A stretch of DNA of 64,000 bases from Prolixibacteraceae bacterium JC049. Its GTDB lineage: Bacteria > Bacteroidota > Bacteroidia > Bacteroidales > Prolixibacteraceae. The position numbers were made by a program, and so were the translations under genes. The notes beneath the pieces were generated by a model, which made no database searches, was not told the origin of the DNA, and was given only the letters and a program-made list of their open reading frames with translations. Below are positions 27,659 to 37,978 of this stretch, piece by piece (position 1 is the first letter of the stretch; each line of letters starts with the position of its first letter). Where the stretch lies: the NCBI GenBank assembly GCA_023369685.1, contig SACZ01000009.1, positions 35,642-99,641 of the forward strand. The letters are read 5' to 3'.

Positions 27659-30600
27659 TTAGTTCTTAAATAAAGGATCTTTTCCAATGGTTCCTTCCAA
27701 GTCTTTCAGATATTGTTCCGACTGAACATGTACCAAACGTTCTTTAGCATCTGCTAAACGTTTGTTGATATCCATTTCGTCAACTAAACTTGCATTTACG
27801 CCATTGGCTATAAAGTTCTCCAAGTATTTAACCTGACCTTCGATAAAGGCAACTTCACTGTTCTGTTTCAAAACAAGACGTTCTTTATACCAGTCGCTAT
27901 TCACTACTTCTTCACGGTCAAACATCTTACGCAATTCTGGATCGCTGATGTCTTTTCCTTCGTAATGTCCATAGGCCATAATATGAAGAAGAACCTTTAA
28001 TGGAGGAATTGCTGCCTCAACACTACCATCTTCGAAGAATGGCTTAGATGCACGTTGCATTGCCTCAACAATATTATTGATTCCATCTACGTAATCTTCC
28101 ATTCCTTGCAATTCTGGCTTCAACATACGCTCGTTAAATACAGCCAATGGCTCATCGAACAAGCGGTTCATGCAGCGGAATGCAAAGTTCTCAGTAATAC
28201 GGTATCCCAAACGACTTGCCAATACTTTCTGACCGTTGTATTCGAAATCTTCCAATTTCTCTAGACAGCCATTCTCAATCAGTTTCTTAGGATCACGATC
28301 TTCAGGAACCAAACGAGCCCAAATCTCAGGAATAAGAATACTGATATCGTGGTCGAAACGGTTTTCTGCACCAATGTATCCGGCAGCAGAACTGAAACCT
28401 TGATATTCTGTTAGAATGTACGACAACAACGCATTGTTCAAATCAGAAGTTGGAACAAGCATGTTAAAAGGTCCTTTTGTTAATGCACCTTCTAGTCCTG
28501 CTCCTGTTGTTGATGGAGATTTACCAGTGATACTAGCAATGAAGTCCATAAACAATTCTGGCAACTCTTGATAGTGAATAGGGTTATAAACCGCCAATGG
28601 ACGAATTCCTGCTTCACGATCAACCGGGTTGTTACGACGTCCTGGAAGAACAGCGTTTACTGGCCAGCTTACAGCATCTTTAACATCCACTTTTCGGTAT
28701 AAACGAACACCTACTTCTGCCAAATATGAATCTAATGTTTCATTTTTAAAGATATTACGCTGCAAGTAACGAGGGTTCTTTGTTGGTTCTCCGTCAACAA
28801 TTCTTGTATGAGAAGGAGTAACAAAGTAAGTTTCCTCTTCGCTTTCAGCAACACTTTTAATGAAGTCTTTTAGTGGCTGTGTATAACGATCGAAGTTAAT
28901 TGCATCGTCAATTAGCTCTTGTGCATCCTTACGAGTTAATGGCTCATAGTTGGTCAAATAAGTATTTTCATCAACTATTTCCATCTCAGCCTCTTTATCG
29001 TATCCACGAATTACAGCCTCATCAGGGCGCTGGAACAAGAAGCTCTCACAGTTAGTTACAATCTTCAAACTCTTGTTAGCGTACTCTGGATTTTTATTCT
29101 TTAACGCTGATGCTGGTAAAGTAATAGTAGCAGAGATATCATCTTCAGTCTGAATTTTCATACTTGGAATAAAGTCAGAACGCAACTTGTGCAAGAACCA
29201 ACGTCCATCTTGATTGAAACCAATGCGCACGTAGCTAGCCATAATTGGACTATGCTTGTATTGCAATGCATTACCAGCACGACCATTCATGATTTCGACA
29301 TTGAATAGCTCCTTCCATTTCAAACCTTCATCTTCGTGACCACGGAAATGGCGTTTTACGAAGAATGCCAATGTTCTAACATTTTCTGGAATATCTTTCA
29401 GGAACTGATTGTATTCATCGTTGTACTGATCTGAAGGAGTCAACAATTTTACTGCTGAACCTAAAGTACGTTCTTTGCTTAAGAATGAACGCGATGGATC
29501 TGCATCTTCACGTACATTTTTCCAACGTAGAGAATAGTCACGATTAATGATTTCATCTACCTTGTTTTCTGCTTCTTCCAAGTTTTCGATATAAAACTGA
29601 CCATATTTAATGGCATTTTGCATCGATTTTGAAATCTCTGATTTTCCTCCACCAGAAACCGTACTTGGCTTATGACAGAATACTCCTTCTGGAGCTGTGT
29701 CAACAATGCGCCACATTGGTTGAGTAGGATGCTTCACCAATTGGAACTTGTGTCCTGTTGGGTGTACATATACTTTTTCTGGAGAAAGCTTCAGTGCGTA
29801 ATCTTTCCCTTCGAATTTCCAACTAACAGTGCTCTTAGCTACATCGATATCTGCATTTTCCGGAATGTAAAGTACATTTGGATATTTCTTATCGATGGCA
29901 TAGTTTCCAGCTTGAAGTTCAATTCTGTCAGCCAAAAACTTCTTTGTCTCTTCGAACGTATAAGATTGATCGAATTTCTTAGTGAAATTAGCTCCAAACA
30001 CGCTATCGCTCATATTTCCACGAGGGAAAGCAATGGCACCACCAGCATGCTCTTCTTCAACCAAACCATAAAGGTTAGCAGAATATCCAATCTGTGTCTT
30101 AATCTCTTTCTTAGAGTAACCGTAATAGTTATCAGCAATTAGCGTTACTACTACCCCACGCTCGTCGCGACATGTAATTTTAAAGGCCGAACCATCATTG
30201 TATAGTTCATTCTCATCTTTCCAGCACATGCCATCACGCTTTTCACGCTCTGTAGCATCGTCGATATGTGGCAGACCAATATCTTTTTTCTTCAGTTTTG
30301 TCAACTGAGGAGCCAAAATAATACAACCTGTTGTTCCTGTCCAGTGCTCAACATCTAGAGCAGCATCGTTTACAGCCAAGTTATGATCTCCACCATTACC
30401 GAAAATAGTTTCTACGAAATCCAAGTTACTAACTAAGTTACCTGGTGCGAAGAAACGAATTTCCATACTCTTCTCACTGATAATTCCTGGTACTGCAGGA
30501 CATACAACAGGACGTAACAATAGAGAAACCATTACGTGAGCTTTCTCCTCTTGTTTCGATGTAAATGGTAATAATTTTACATCATCGCCTGGATTTAATG

Positions 30601-31138
30601 CTGAATGCAACAAGTGTGCAAAAGCAATTTTAGGTACCTCTTTTTTATCTAATGGTACAGGTAAACCACCTTTTACAATATGGAAAGTACCCTTTGTGGT
30701 ACGCTTATCGCTAGCTGGATTATTTAGTATTCCTTGCTTCAAACGGTACGAACTTAGCAAGTCGCTCTTAAACTCTGTACCATTTGGCGGAAGACTTAAT
30801 TCGCGTGCCATTCCTTTTTGGTTCAATACCAAAGTATTCGAAGGCAAGCGGTATCCTTTATCAAACTCCACCCCGTTAAGGTAATCGTCGATAAAATTTT
30901 GGATACGTGTATCAACCGGCGAAAGATGTCCACTAAGCAAACGGGATTTCTCTTTAAAGCTACTAATCAAATCTTCTGTTAAAGATTGGAATTTAGCATT
31001 CGCATATTTCTTCCCAGAATCAGAATCATCATCATTAAACAATGGTTGACCTAGTGATGCCAACTGTAAATTGATGAACTGAATCATGTCTCGTCTATCT
31101 CGCTTCTTTTGTTTCATGGATGCGGAATTTTTACTCAT
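27659..31138 (-). CDS. Large 1159-residue protein, candidate PPi-type phosphoenolpyruvate carboxykinase
   Basis: A single long cytoplasmic protein without signal or TM segments. The length and character fit the PPi-dependent PEP carboxykinases of amoebae and some bacteria (about 1100-1160 residues), which interconvert PEP + CO2 + Pi with oxaloacetate + PPi. A glycine-rich phosphate-binding-like loop lies at 495-505 (SGGGKSEISKS). Other striking blocks are GNGGDHNLAVNDAALDVEHWTGTTGC (248-272), FPRGNMSD (371-378), PVNAVLPGRRNNPVDREAG and a terminal helical part. I assign the family from recollection of size and motif style, not by an alignment, so this remains tentative. A strong terminator follows; the gene is monocistronic. 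Confidence 0.45.
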   Translation of the reverse strand: MSKNSASMKQKKRDRRDMIQFINLQLASLGQPLFNDDDSDSGKKYANAKFQSLTEDLISSFKEKSRLLSGHLSPVDTRIQNFIDDYLNGVEFDKGYRLPSNTLVLNQKGMARELSLPPNGTEFKSDLLSSYRLKQGILNNPASDKRTTKGTFHIVKGGLPVPLDKKEVPKIAFAHLLHSALNPGDDVKLLPFTSKQEEKAHVMVSLLLRPVVCPAVPGIISEKSMEIRFFAPGNLVSNLDFVETIFGNGGDHNLAVNDAALDVEHWTGTTGCIILAPQLTKLKKKDIGLPHIDDATEREKRDGMCWKDENELYNDGSAFKITCRDERGVVVTLIADNYYGYSKKEIKTQIGYSANLYGLVEEEHAGGAIAFPRGNMSDSVFGANFTKKFDQSYTFEETKKFLADRIELQAGNYAIDKKYPNVLYIPENADIDVAKSTVSWKFEGKDYALKLSPEKVYVHPTGHKFQLVKHPTQPMWRIVDTAPEGVFCHKPSTVSGGGKSEISKSMQNAIKYGQFYIENLEEAENKVDEIINRDYSLRWKNVREDADPSRSFLSKERTLGSAVKLLTPSDQYNDEYNQFLKDIPENVRTLAFFVKRHFRGHEDEGLKWKELFNVEIMNGRAGNALQYKHSPIMASYVRIGFNQDGRWFLHKLRSDFIPSMKIQTEDDISATITLPASALKNKNPEYANKSLKIVTNCESFLFQRPDEAVIRGYDKEAEMEIVDENTYLTNYEPLTRKDAQELIDDAINFDRYTQPLKDFIKSVAESEEETYFVTPSHTRIVDGEPTKNPRYLQRNIFKNETLDSYLAEVGVRLYRKVDVKDAVSWPVNAVLPGRRNNPVDREAGIRPLAVYNPIHYQELPELFMDFIASITGKSPSTTGAGLEGALTKGPFNMLVPTSDLNNALLSYILTEYQGFSSAAGYIGAENRFDHDISILIPEIWARLVPEDRDPKKLIENGCLEKLEDFEYNGQKVLASRLGYRITENFAFRCMNRLFDEPLAVFNERMLKPELQGMEDYVDGINNIVEAMQRASKPFFEDGSVEAAIPPLKVLLHIMAYGHYEGKDISDPELRKMFDREEVVNSDWYKERLVLKQNSEVAFIEGQVKYLENFIANGVNASLVDEMDINKRLADAKERLVHVQSEQYLKDLEGTIGKDPLFKN

Positions 31139-31462
31139 AACTCATTTATATTAGTAGTTACTGTAACAAAACTAAGAATTAGAAGTTCTCAAGAGCAAAA
31201 ACTGCAAAAAAAAATAAGGATATTTAACACTCTCAACATTCAGGTTACATTCTGTTTACAATGTCTTTACAATGCACGAATATTTGCATCGAAATTGGAA
31301 TTTATTGGTATATTGAGCCCATTTTCGATACTGGGTTCAATGTCAATTTTCCTAACCAATTGAGGGTAAGTTACAATTCTTAATTCAGTCGTGTTAACTT
31401 GTAAATGTCCAAACAAAATAGCGACACAGAAATACAGTCTTTTTATAGCAAATTATATCTTT
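31139..31462. other. AT-rich intergenic region, nothing recognised
   Basis: 324 bases between two minus-strand genes. It must hold the promoter of the large gene at 27659-31138, but I see no clear TAnnTTTG box, hairpin or repeat. Confidence 0.5.
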
Positions 31463-32617
31463 TTATTTCATTTTTTTCAATCCAGTTAAATATTGATCAC
31501 TAAAGTCAATCTTAATTTCTACCCATAAAGGTAAATGATCACTCAGCTGAAAAGTTCTCCACTCTAAATAGTAAGCCATCAGCTCTTTAGGGGAACTTAT
31601 TGCCTCATCCAGTTTTTCAATCTGCTTCTTCAGTCCCTTTAACTTACTTTTCGACGATGTTTCTGCCATCTCTTTTAAAGCAACAGCTCGTTTGGCAGCA
31701 ATGGATTCCCGTAAAACAGGAGCGTATGTCTCAAAATCTTCATCCCGATATAAGCTTTCAAAAAACTGAACCACCCGGTCTTCACGCTTAGGGTCCACTA
31801 ATGCCAACTCATTTCTTTTCGACCTAAAAGAGATTTGATCATAGAACTTAGTTTGGTCTCTGTTGCTTCCAATTCTGTTTTTAACCGTTTTAAAGCCATT
31901 TTTCTCTAAAGCATTGAATCCCTCACTTCCATGTTTAATAATATTGAAGTCGCCCACCAATATATGATTGGCATCACTATTCTTTGCTTCTTTCTTCAGA
32001 TAACTTGCAATGGCATTTATTTCATCGACACGTCTTTTATATAAAGGAGTATTTCCAGAGTTAGATCCATAATAGATATGAACCGTTGAGAAATGAAACT
32101 TAAACCATCCCGACTGAAAGCCTACACCAAAAGGTGTTCTTGAAAACTGTCTTTTCTTCCCTGTTGTGCTTATTAATAATTTATCTGGCAGAACAATCTC
32201 TCCGGCAATACCGGTAAAATGCACTTTCCTTTTATCATAGATAAATCCCAATCGCTCCTGATTACCTCCCAGTGAACTGTGTGTTACATCGGTTACAATA
32301 AAATCGAAGTCATCGCCAAGAATATACATTAGCTTCTTAAGTGGAGTCAAGTCGGTGCATATTTCCTGAATAGCAATCACATCGAATCGGGAAATTATCT
32401 CTGCAATATAATACATCGATTCTTTAGACCGTGGCCCATAATTAAACCGATTATCATCGAAATTTCGAATATTCCAGGTCCCCAAGATCAAAGATTTTGT
32501 CATCTGCTTATGGGGAAACTCATCTCGAATAAACTGTTTGCGAATACGCTGTAAACCTTCTACGATTCTATTTCTATCTGAAGGTTGCATCTTTTTTAAT
32601 GAGCTGTAATAAGGCAT
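31463..32617 (-). CDS. Endonuclease/exonuclease/phosphatase family protein
   Basis: 384 residues with no signal peptide. Fold signatures occur in order: LILGTWNIRNFDD near residue 45, FDVIAIQEI, FHFSTVHIYYGS, HILVGDFNII and the terminal SDHLPLWVEI. These place the metal-binding Asn/Glu, the Asp-Asn pair and the catalytic Asp-His of the DNase I-like superfamily. An insert of about 90 helical, Lys-rich residues lies before the last motif. The substrate (DNA, RNA or phosphoester) cannot be told. Confidence 0.8.
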   Translation of the reverse strand: MPYYSSLKKMQPSDRNRIVEGLQRIRKQFIRDEFPHKQMTKSLILGTWNIRNFDDNRFNYGPRSKESMYYIAEIISRFDVIAIQEICTDLTPLKKLMYILGDDFDFIVTDVTHSSLGGNQERLGFIYDKRKVHFTGIAGEIVLPDKLLISTTGKKRQFSRTPFGVGFQSGWFKFHFSTVHIYYGSNSGNTPLYKRRVDEINAIASYLKKEAKNSDANHILVGDFNIIKHGSEGFNALEKNGFKTVKNRIGSNRDQTKFYDQISFRSKRNELALVDPKREDRVVQFFESLYRDEDFETYAPVLRESIAAKRAVALKEMAETSSKSKLKGLKKQIEKLDEAISSPKELMAYYLEWRTFQLSDHLPLWVEIKIDFSDQYLTGLKKMK

Positions 32618-32664
32618 AGTATATGGTTTTAAAGTATGATTTGTTTATCACAAGGAAGGTATCG

Positions 32665-33249
32665 TCACTTTTTATATCTGAAGTGACCTATTATATTATA
32701 CCTGAACAGACAATCTTCAAGCACCTGCCCACTGCCAATGTTGTGGACAACCAAGTTTCTCTTCTTATCCCTCGACTTTCGCGAACTGACAATTCCAATA
32801 TGAGTTGTTCCACCACCTAAATCCCAACAAACTATATCGCCAGGCAAAAACTCTTTCGGATTTTTAGTGATCACCTTCTCTTTTCCATATCTTTTAAAGA
32901 AAACCATCAGGTTAGGCACTCTTCGATGATCGATATTTTTATCTGTATATTTCAGTCCCCATATTTTAGGATACTTTTCAAAATTGGAAATCATGTCTTC
33001 ATGAACCTCTTTCTGCAAATCAATCCCCAATTTCCTATAAGCCCGAATTACAACATCTGTACAAACACCTTTTCCTGCAGGAATATCTCCATTGGGATAA
33101 TCGATTCGGTAATAGCCAGGATCATAAATCACTTTTTCTCGTGTCAACGTAAGAGCTGAATCTGCCAACTGAGAATAGAAATTCGTTTGTCCTTTTACCT
33201 GATTAAATACCAGAAGGAATAATAGTATTTTAAAAACTGAATATTTCAT
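32665..33249 (-). CDS. DUF1287 family exported protein (NlpC/P60-like)
   Basis: 194 residues with a signal peptide ending VKGQ. DUF1287 signatures are VIYDPGYYRIDYPNGDIPAGKGVCTDVVIRAYR (two parts), EDMISNFEKYPKIWG, DHRRVPNLMVFF, FLPGDIVCWDLGGGTTHIGIVS and HNIGSG. The Cys in GVCTDV and the His in THIGIV make a plausible papain-like catalytic pair, suggesting peptidase or amidase activity in the periplasm. No operon partner is evident. Confidence 0.85.
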   Translation of the reverse strand: MKYSVFKILLFLLVFNQVKGQTNFYSQLADSALTLTREKVIYDPGYYRIDYPNGDIPAGKGVCTDVVIRAYRKLGIDLQKEVHEDMISNFEKYPKIWGLKYTDKNIDHRRVPNLMVFFKRYGKEKVITKNPKEFLPGDIVCWDLGGGTTHIGIVSSRKSRDKKRNLVVHNIGSGQVLEDCLFRYNIIGHFRYKK

Positions 33250-33357
33250 ATTTTACCAATTTACTCAAGCCGAGTTAAACACCAGTTTCGTTGTTCATTT
33301 TTACTAACCACCACTGAAGTCACATAAGTAAAGGACAGCTGACATTTATGCACTAAC

Positions 33358-34080
33358 TTATTTACTTTTCCGAAATCTCTTTTTATATTCCTTGTCCATT
33401 TTTTCTGTGGCATATTGAACTATCAATCTTCCACACTGATCTTTCCATTTCATTAAAAAAGCTTCAATCTCTGAAGGATATTTTTTCCATAATCCTCGTA
33501 AAAGTGTTCCTATTCCTTTTTGAACATATTCAGATCGATCAAGCACTAGGGGTTCTACCAACTCAATAGCTTCAACTGGTTTCAATTTCTTTGTCAATTT
33601 GTTTAACTCAACAAGAGCTACAGGAATGGCTCTTCGCCTCCATTCAGAATTGGAATTAACCCACGCTTGCAAGTTCTCAGATTCAATAACTTTATCGTAC
33701 AATAAGCCAGACAAGACTAACATGCATAACACGTCTGTCGTTGCCCAATCATTAATCCCATAATCAAACCAATTACCAACCCGAGCAAATGTATCCTTTG
33801 AGAAATTTGCTCTATTGGATTTCAAGAAATGTATAGCAATATGCTTTTCCTCAAATCTCCCATTCTTCATTAACTCGTCACCTAAATCCAGGTAATCTTC
33901 AATTGTCATTTCTTCTTTCCACTGCTCAACCCAATTCTCAAGTTGGCATTTAAATACTTTATCGTCTATCCCATAACCATCGTATCCCTCTTTGAAATAT
34001 TTTTGATACTTCTTAATAATTGCGGGGTCAGAATTTGTTTCACAGAAGTTTTTTATCTCATTAAGTTTGGTAGCTATCAT
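33358..34080 (-). CDS. AlkD-like DNA alkylation repair protein (HEAT repeats)
   Basis: 240 residues, all-helical. Features of the AlkD/AlkC superfamily are EKHIAIHFLKSN, WFDYGINDWATTDVLC, SNSEWRRRAIPVALVEL and EYVQKGIGTLLRGLWKKYPSEIEAFL. These glycosylases grip alkylated DNA on a concave HEAT surface and release 3-methyladenine or 7-methylguanine. The WRRR.A and QKG..W motifs match DNA-contact regions of the family. It stands alone, cytoplasmic. Confidence 0.8.
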   Translation of the reverse strand: MIATKLNEIKNFCETNSDPAIIKKYQKYFKEGYDGYGIDDKVFKCQLENWVEQWKEEMTIEDYLDLGDELMKNGRFEEKHIAIHFLKSNRANFSKDTFARVGNWFDYGINDWATTDVLCMLVLSGLLYDKVIESENLQAWVNSNSEWRRRAIPVALVELNKLTKKLKPVEAIELVEPLVLDRSEYVQKGIGTLLRGLWKKYPSEIEAFLMKWKDQCGRLIVQYATEKMDKEYKKRFRKSK

Positions 34081-34209
34081 GTCATCTATATTTTTCGGTT
34101 ATCTAATTGTTTCCAGAACTGAGCAAGCGGTACATTAGATGATTCAATCTTCCTCTTAAATATACTTAAACACATCAATTAATTCAACTGTAAGTCATAG
34201 CAAAACAGA

Positions 34210-36441
34210 CTAGAAACTCAAACTAAGAGAGCAAAAGTAATTTCGAGGCATTCCCGGATAATAATATCTTGGTGGAGCTCCTCCAAATGAAGGTGCATTA
34301 ACCAGTATCATAGAAGCATAATGTTCATCCAATATATTCCGAACTCCAAATGCAAAATCAATATCAAACAATTTCATTTTCCTAGAAAAACCAGCTTTTA
34401 GATGCAGTACTTTGTATGAATCTGCAATTTTCGAATTGGAATCATCCATATATTGTTTGCCCGTAAATTGGAAGTTTGGCGTGAAATAAATGCCCCACGG
34501 CGATTCTATATTAGCCAGTATAAAAATATTCTGATCAGGAATTCCGGGTAATTTATTATCAGAATAATCCGTTCCATCATCAATATATTTTGTAAATGTT
34601 GCATTAGTTCCACTATAGCTAAAATTTATTGATATGGGGAATCGGCTATTGGGATTATTTAACCCAATAGTGCTGCTCAATTCTACACCTCTGTGCCATG
34701 TTTTACCAGCATTAGCACCATAAAATATTTCTTCCGTTTCTCGTTTCGTTACCAACAAGTTACTTACCCAAATACTATAAAAACATGCATCAATGAATAT
34801 CCTTTTCTTTTCATCCTGAAACCGAATACCTAGTTCGGTATTCAATCCGGATTCTGGCTTTAGCTTCGTATTTATTGTTCCCCGGGGCAAAAGAGTTTCT
34901 TCTACTGAAGGAGCTGAGAAACCACTACTTGCTGAGCTGTATATTCGAACTGATTTATTAACAGGCAGATTTATGCCAACAAAGGGAGAATATACTATAT
35001 CGTATTTATAGGTTCCTGATAAGTCTTGATCGTCCTCAAACTTATCTTTCAGTTTATATTTTAACGTATTCAAACTTATTCCCGCTTCTACAGAAATCAA
35101 GTTGTGAATTTTAAACTGACTATTTAGAAATATGGAATTGGGCTGCCTTGTTTCCGAAAATTTACTTTTGACATTACCCTGCTCCCCTCTCATCGTCTCA
35201 TAAATATCCCAATTGTATTTTTCAAACAATGATTCAATACCCGCCTGAATTTTAACCTCTTCCCATTTATAGGTTGTAATATTTCTAACTCCCAGTTTAG
35301 CAGAATTATCATCCAAAATATTAAATGGTCGGGACTCGTAACCTGAATAAGACTGTACAAATAAGCTTATTTTATTACTCAGCTTATCGGTAAATGAATG
35401 ATTAAATGAAACTCCGGTTATAATCTTATTGTATTTTTCATACCCCTTCACCGAATTCCAATTAGGAGCAGCACTTTCAGGGGAATTATTAAACATTTCC
35501 TGATTGATAGAACTAGCGATATTGGCTTTTGCCTTAATAGCTAAGAATAGTAAGTCCAGTTGATTTTTGTTGGTTTTAAACCCTGAATTAAGCATGAAGT
35601 TTAACCTCTTGTATTGGCTATTTTGGCGCCAACCATCGGTTTGTGCATTTGAAATATTAGTCCGAAAATAGAATGCTTCTTTTCTAAGATGTACTCCTAG
35701 GTCGGTTTTATAAGTATTACACGAGGCAACATTGCTTTTTACATAGACATTAGTTCCCGATATATAATCAGGTTCATTAAATCGTATAACTCCACCTAAA
35801 CCAGATCCATATAGTGCAGATTTTGATCCCTTTAACACCTCAACAGAACCAATATCTAAAACATTTAAATCTTCAATTTCGGTGGTTCCATCACCTGTCG
35901 TTAGTGGAATATCGTTGTAGTACGCTTTTATTCTATTGGTACCATAAGGAGTTCTGGAACCAATACCTCTCACAATAATACGGCTTGTATTCAGGCTTCC
36001 GCTATGTGCAAACACACCCGGAACCATACTGAGACTTTCCACATATGAAATTCCGTTTGAGATTGTCTTTCCCAGATTTTGTATTACCCCAACATTCGAA
36101 GGCATTTCCATTATAGGATATGCATTTAAATTACCCCGAATAATTAATTGTTCAAATTCATAGGCAATTGGGCTCAACTTAACGACACTGTTATTCGAAA
36201 TTTGATTTGTGGTAAGGATATCTGTTTGATAAGCTACATGAGAAAAAACAATTATAGAAGTTTCATTATTTAACTCAAAATAGCCGTTCTTATCTGTAAT
36301 TACAAATGCCTTACCAGAATTAATATGAACACCGAATATAGGTTCTGATGTTTTACTATCAATTACAGTTCCCCTTATTTGGGCAAAAACAGGATTTACA
36401 CAAGCGAAAAGAATTAAAAAGCCAATAATTCTTGCCCCCAT
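34210..36441 (-). CDS. TonB-dependent receptor
   Basis: 743 residues. It has a signal peptide ending PVFAQ, a short carboxypeptidase-like domain at about 22-90 (IRGTVIDSKTSEPIFGVHI), then a plug at about 100-230 (GKTISNGISYVESLSMVPGVFAHSGSLNTSRIIVRGIGSRTPYGTNRIKAYYNDIPLTTGDG, in pieces). The barrel ends in YFCSLSLSF. The RIIVRGIGSRT plug and the ALYGSGLGGVIRF strand resemble FecA-like metal or siderophore receptors. It is encoded 5 bases behind the cytochrome c/dehydrogenase gene, which may process the same substrate. Confidence 0.88.
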   Translation of the reverse strand: MGARIIGFLILFACVNPVFAQIRGTVIDSKTSEPIFGVHINSGKAFVITDKNGYFELNNETSIIVFSHVAYQTDILTTNQISNNSVVKLSPIAYEFEQLIIRGNLNAYPIMEMPSNVGVIQNLGKTISNGISYVESLSMVPGVFAHSGSLNTSRIIVRGIGSRTPYGTNRIKAYYNDIPLTTGDGTTEIEDLNVLDIGSVEVLKGSKSALYGSGLGGVIRFNEPDYISGTNVYVKSNVASCNTYKTDLGVHLRKEAFYFRTNISNAQTDGWRQNSQYKRLNFMLNSGFKTNKNQLDLLFLAIKAKANIASSINQEMFNNSPESAAPNWNSVKGYEKYNKIITGVSFNHSFTDKLSNKISLFVQSYSGYESRPFNILDDNSAKLGVRNITTYKWEEVKIQAGIESLFEKYNWDIYETMRGEQGNVKSKFSETRQPNSIFLNSQFKIHNLISVEAGISLNTLKYKLKDKFEDDQDLSGTYKYDIVYSPFVGINLPVNKSVRIYSSASSGFSAPSVEETLLPRGTINTKLKPESGLNTELGIRFQDEKKRIFIDACFYSIWVSNLLVTKRETEEIFYGANAGKTWHRGVELSSTIGLNNPNSRFPISINFSYSGTNATFTKYIDDGTDYSDNKLPGIPDQNIFILANIESPWGIYFTPNFQFTGKQYMDDSNSKIADSYKVLHLKAGFSRKMKLFDIDFAFGVRNILDEHYASMILVNAPSFGGAPPRYYYPGMPRNYFCSLSLSF

Positions 36442-36446
36442 AAGAA

Positions 36447-37859
36447 TTATTCATTTAGAGGAACCAACTTCAAAATGCGTCCCGGACCTTCAACTCCAAC
36501 ATAAATATAGCCGTCTGGGCTTACTTTTACTTCTCTGACGCGACCAATACCTTCCAATAATCTTTCATGTCCAACTACTTTGTCATTCTTTATTATACAA
36601 CGTTCTAGATATTGAAAACGAAGAGATCCAATAAGTAAACTATTTTTCCAATTGCCATATCGATCCGAGTTCACAAAAGCCATTCCGCATGGAGCAATAG
36701 AAGGAACATAATAGGTAAGTGGTTGTTCCATTCCAACTTTAGCGGTATCGTTTGTAAAGGTGGTACCGTTGTAATTAATACCAAATGAAATTACAGGCCA
36801 TCCATAGTTTAATCCAGGCTTTAAGATATTTATTTCATCTCCACCCCGTGGACCATGTTCATGAGTCCAGATGTCTCCTGTTACCGGATGTTTTGCTACT
36901 CCCTGAATATTTCTGTGCCCATAAGTATATATGGATTTTATAGCACCTTTTGTGTTATAGAATGGATTATCTGTAGGAATACTACCATCATCTTTTAAGC
37001 GATGAACTTTGCCATTTGAATTATTAAGCGACTGAGGGAATACATCTCGTTTTCCCCTATCTCCTGTTGAAATATAGACAAAACCGTCGTTATCAAATTC
37101 AATCCTTGATCCGAAATGATATTTTGTAGTGACAGCTGGAATACTTTTGTATATTGGCTCGATTTCTGTTAAGCGATTTCCTTTTAATTTACAACGAATT
37201 ACTGCTGTATTTCCAGCTCTTTTATTTTTGTCATCAATATAACTATACGAGATATAAAGCCATCCATTTTTTCGGTATTCAGGGTGTAACCTTAAGTCCA
37301 TCAAGCCTCCCTGTCCTCCTACCCTTATTTCTGGTAACCCTTCAATTTCAATTAGTTTTTTCTCTTTAGTAAGTCTTGATAAGGTTCCATTTCTCTCTGC
37401 TATCAGTAAGTCACCATTGGGTAGAAATTCAATTCCCCAGGGAATCTCCAGGTTACTAACTAATTCTATTGCTTTATATTTAAAGTTAGTTCCATAAACA
37501 CCATTCACACGCTTATTGTCAATTGATTTCTTGATTATCCCCTCTTTACTTTCGGCCAATATGTATTCGCTTAATGCTCTAATCTCATCGTTGGTAAGTG
37601 TCGCTTCAAAGCCAGGCATGCCTTCATCAACAATACCTTTTGCTATAATTTCTCCAACTTTTGCAGGGTTATGTCCATACACCCATTTTCGGTCGATAAA
37701 CTCTTCCAGTTTAACACCATGGCAACCGGCACAATGCAATTGATAATTTTCAAAAGCCTTTTTCGGTTGTGTAGTAACAGCCTTCGTTTCAGATTTGATA
37801 ATGATTACCGTTCCCAATAAAACTATACTAAATAGTAGAGGAATTATAATTTTCTTCAT
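36447..37859 (-). CDS. Cytochrome c - PQQ-dependent sugar dehydrogenase fusion
   Basis: 470 residues with a TM or signal helix at 3-21. A class I cytochrome c domain at about 35-105 has the heme site C43-A-G-C46-H47 and a distal GMPGF methionine. A six-bladed propeller follows (SNLEIPWGIEFLPNGDLLIAERNG, GGQGGLMDLRLHPEY, YHFGSRIEFDNDGFVYISTGDRG, HRNIQGVAKHP, HEHGPRGGDEINILKPGLNYGWP), typical of soluble glucose/aldose dehydrogenases. The fusion would pass electrons from an aldose directly to heme in the periplasm. PQQ synthesis genes are not in the window, so cofactor supply must come from elsewhere. Confidence 0.88.
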   Translation of the reverse strand: MKKIIIPLLFSIVLLGTVIIIKSETKAVTTQPKKAFENYQLHCAGCHGVKLEEFIDRKWVYGHNPAKVGEIIAKGIVDEGMPGFEATLTNDEIRALSEYILAESKEGIIKKSIDNKRVNGVYGTNFKYKAIELVSNLEIPWGIEFLPNGDLLIAERNGTLSRLTKEKKLIEIEGLPEIRVGGQGGLMDLRLHPEYRKNGWLYISYSYIDDKNKRAGNTAVIRCKLKGNRLTEIEPIYKSIPAVTTKYHFGSRIEFDNDGFVYISTGDRGKRDVFPQSLNNSNGKVHRLKDDGSIPTDNPFYNTKGAIKSIYTYGHRNIQGVAKHPVTGDIWTHEHGPRGGDEINILKPGLNYGWPVISFGINYNGTTFTNDTAKVGMEQPLTYYVPSIAPCGMAFVNSDRYGNWKNSLLIGSLRFQYLERCIIKNDKVVGHERLLEGIGRVREVKVSPDGYIYVGVEGPGRILKLVPLNE

Positions 37860-37978
37860 TTCATATGATTATCTGATTACACCAAATAAAAATAAAGAAA
37901 ATCAACAACTTATCACAATTATAAAAAACAGAACTATATGGTAAAGAAGGGGGTTAAAAAAATTTAGTGTATATGTTA

